A stretch of 64,000 nt of DNA from VAZQ01 sp963739385 (lineage in GTDB: Bacteria > Pseudomonadota > Alphaproteobacteria > Rhizobiales > Xanthobacteraceae): NCBI GenBank assembly GCA_963739385.1, contig CAVUAI010000025.1, positions 124,001 to 188,000 of the forward strand, read 5' to 3'. The position numbers and the translations under genes are program-made. Below, one piece after another: positions 63,300 through 64,000 of the stretch (within the stretch, counting starts at the first letter, position 1; every line of letters begins with the position of its first letter). The notes under the pieces are model-generated. The model was not told the origin of the DNA and ran no database searches. It saw only the letters and a program-made list of their open reading frames with translations.

Positions 63300-64000
63300 T
63301 CACTCCGCCGCCTGCATGCCGGCGTCGATGAAGCCGCCCGACTGGCGCCGCCACAGCGCGGCGTAGTGGCCGCCGCGCTGCAGCAGTTCGTCGTGCGATC
63401 CCTGCTCGACGATGTGTCCGCGGTCCAGCACGATCAGCCGGTCCATGCGCGCGATGGTCGAGAGCCGGTGCGCGATGGCGATCACGGTCTTGCCGGCCAT
63501 CAGCGTGCCCAGGCTCGACTGGATCGCGGCCTCCACCTCGCTGTCGAGCGCGGAAGTGGCCTCGTCCAGCACCAGGATCGGCGCGTCCTTGAGGATCACG
63601 CGCGCGATGGCGATGCGCTGCCGTTGTCCGCCGGACAGCTTGACGCCGCGTTCGCCCACCTGCGCCGCGTAGCCGCGCCGTTCCCTCCAGTCCTCCAGCT
63701 CGAGAATGAACTCGTGGGCATGGGCGAGCTTCGCGGCTGCGACGATCTCCGCCTCGGTCGCCTGCGGGCGGCCGTAGCGGATGTTTTCGCCGATCGAGCG
63801 GTGCAGCAGCGAGGTGTCCTGCGTCACCACGGAGATCTGCGCGCGCAGGCTTTCCTGCGTGACCGCGGCAATGTCCTGGCCATCGATCAGGATGCGGCCG
63901 CCTTCGAGATCGAAGAAGCGCAGCAGCAGGTTGACCACCGTCGACTTGCCGGCGCCGGATCGGCCGATCAAGCCGATCTTCTCGCCCGGCTTCACCGTCA
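63300..64000 (-). CDS. MsbA-like ABC exporter, C-terminal ATPase part (cut by window edge)
   Basis: The last ~233 residues are visible; the N-terminal membrane domain lies outside the window. The nucleotide-binding domain has Walker A LIGRSGAGKSTVVNLLLRFF, Q-loop VVTQDTSLLHRSIGEN, signature LSGGQRQRIAIARVI, Walker B PILVLDEATSALD and the H-loop AIAHRLSTIARMD. Exporters of this type move lipids, peptides or drugs outward as dimers of fused half-transporters. The substrate cannot be inferred from this part. The stop at 63300 is 145 bp from the sigma gene start. Confidence 0.95.
   Translation of the reverse strand, partial: TVKPGEKIGLIGRSGAGKSTVVNLLLRFFDLEGGRILIDGQDIAAVTQESLRAQISVVTQDTSLLHRSIGENIRYGRPQATEAEIVAAAKLAHAHEFILELEDWRERRGYAAQVGERGVKLSGGQRQRIAIARVILKDAPILVLDEATSALDSEVEAAIQSSLGTLMAGKTVIAIAHRLSTIARMDRLIVLDRGHIVEQGSHDELLQRGGHYAALWRRQSGGFIDAGMQAAE

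Overview
This 64 kb window is high-GC bacterial chromosome, almost fully coding, with genes on both strands. Gene content points to an alphaproteobacterium of the Hyphomicrobiales (Bradyrhizobium / Rhodopseudomonas / Xanthobacteraceae-like). The support is the rplY-pth-ychF order, two DUF1236-type exported proteins, a UvrB with long extensions, many TRAP, TTT (Bug) and ABC solute receptors, and palindromic intergenic repeats of the kind common in Bradyrhizobium-like genomes. No rRNA, tRNA, CRISPR array, prophage or insertion sequence was recognised. Assignments rest on motif reading and remembered family features; no database search was run.

Layout. (1) 0-6.6 kb: partial methyltransferase, UbiK-like factor, rplY-pth-ychF, a DUF4282 membrane protein, two overlapping MaoC-type hydratase genes and small exported proteins. 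(2) 6.9-17 kb: a 1403-residue Pls/PosA-type non-ribosomal peptide synthetase (adenylation, carrier, membrane and left-handed beta-helix regions), a DUF4344 metallopeptidase, an OafA-type acyltransferase, exported proteins and an EamA transporter. (3) 17-29.7 kb: a catabolic locus with a divergent LysR regulator, an HpaB-like flavin-dependent oxygenase, two AhpD/CMD-like proteins, a frameshifted MetE-like protein, a PheA/TfdB-type FAD monooxygenase, a complete DctPQM TRAP transporter, a DoxX protein, a nitronate monooxygenase-like protein and an exported SMP-30 lactonase. (4) 29.8-32.2 kb: a TPR-methyltransferase with an unclear 5' end and a decayed DUF4436 gene. (5) 32.6-39.7 kb: GST, an MFS carrier with a C-terminal ABM-like domain, a candidate CRP/FNR-activated small RNA, and an RND pump (adaptor plus inner-membrane pump, no outer-membrane channel nearby). 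(6) 39.7-47.3 kb: coiled-coil protein, cytochrome P460, PPP phosphatase, MT-A70 methyltransferase, VOC protein, uvrB and several repeats. (7) 47.4-54.2 kb: a second catabolic/uptake locus with a Bug receptor, a frameshifted amidohydrolase, an ABC uptake system with frameshifted permease, and a second amidohydrolase. (8) 54.3-64 kb: L,D-transpeptidase, GST, an intradiol dioxygenase, small proteins, a DUF1800/DUF1501 pair facing an ECF sigma/anti-sigma pair, and a partial MsbA-like ABC exporter.

Most distinctive observations: the candidate sRNA at about 35077-35179, whose upstream palindrome, -10 box and three hairpins fit a class II CRP/FNR promoter driving a short terminated transcript with an exposed anti-Shine-Dalgarno sequence; the Pls-like synthetase, whose hand-derived specificity code resembles lysine/ornithine codes; and single-base frameshifts in three otherwise well-preserved catabolic genes, which suggest either sequencing error or recent decay.
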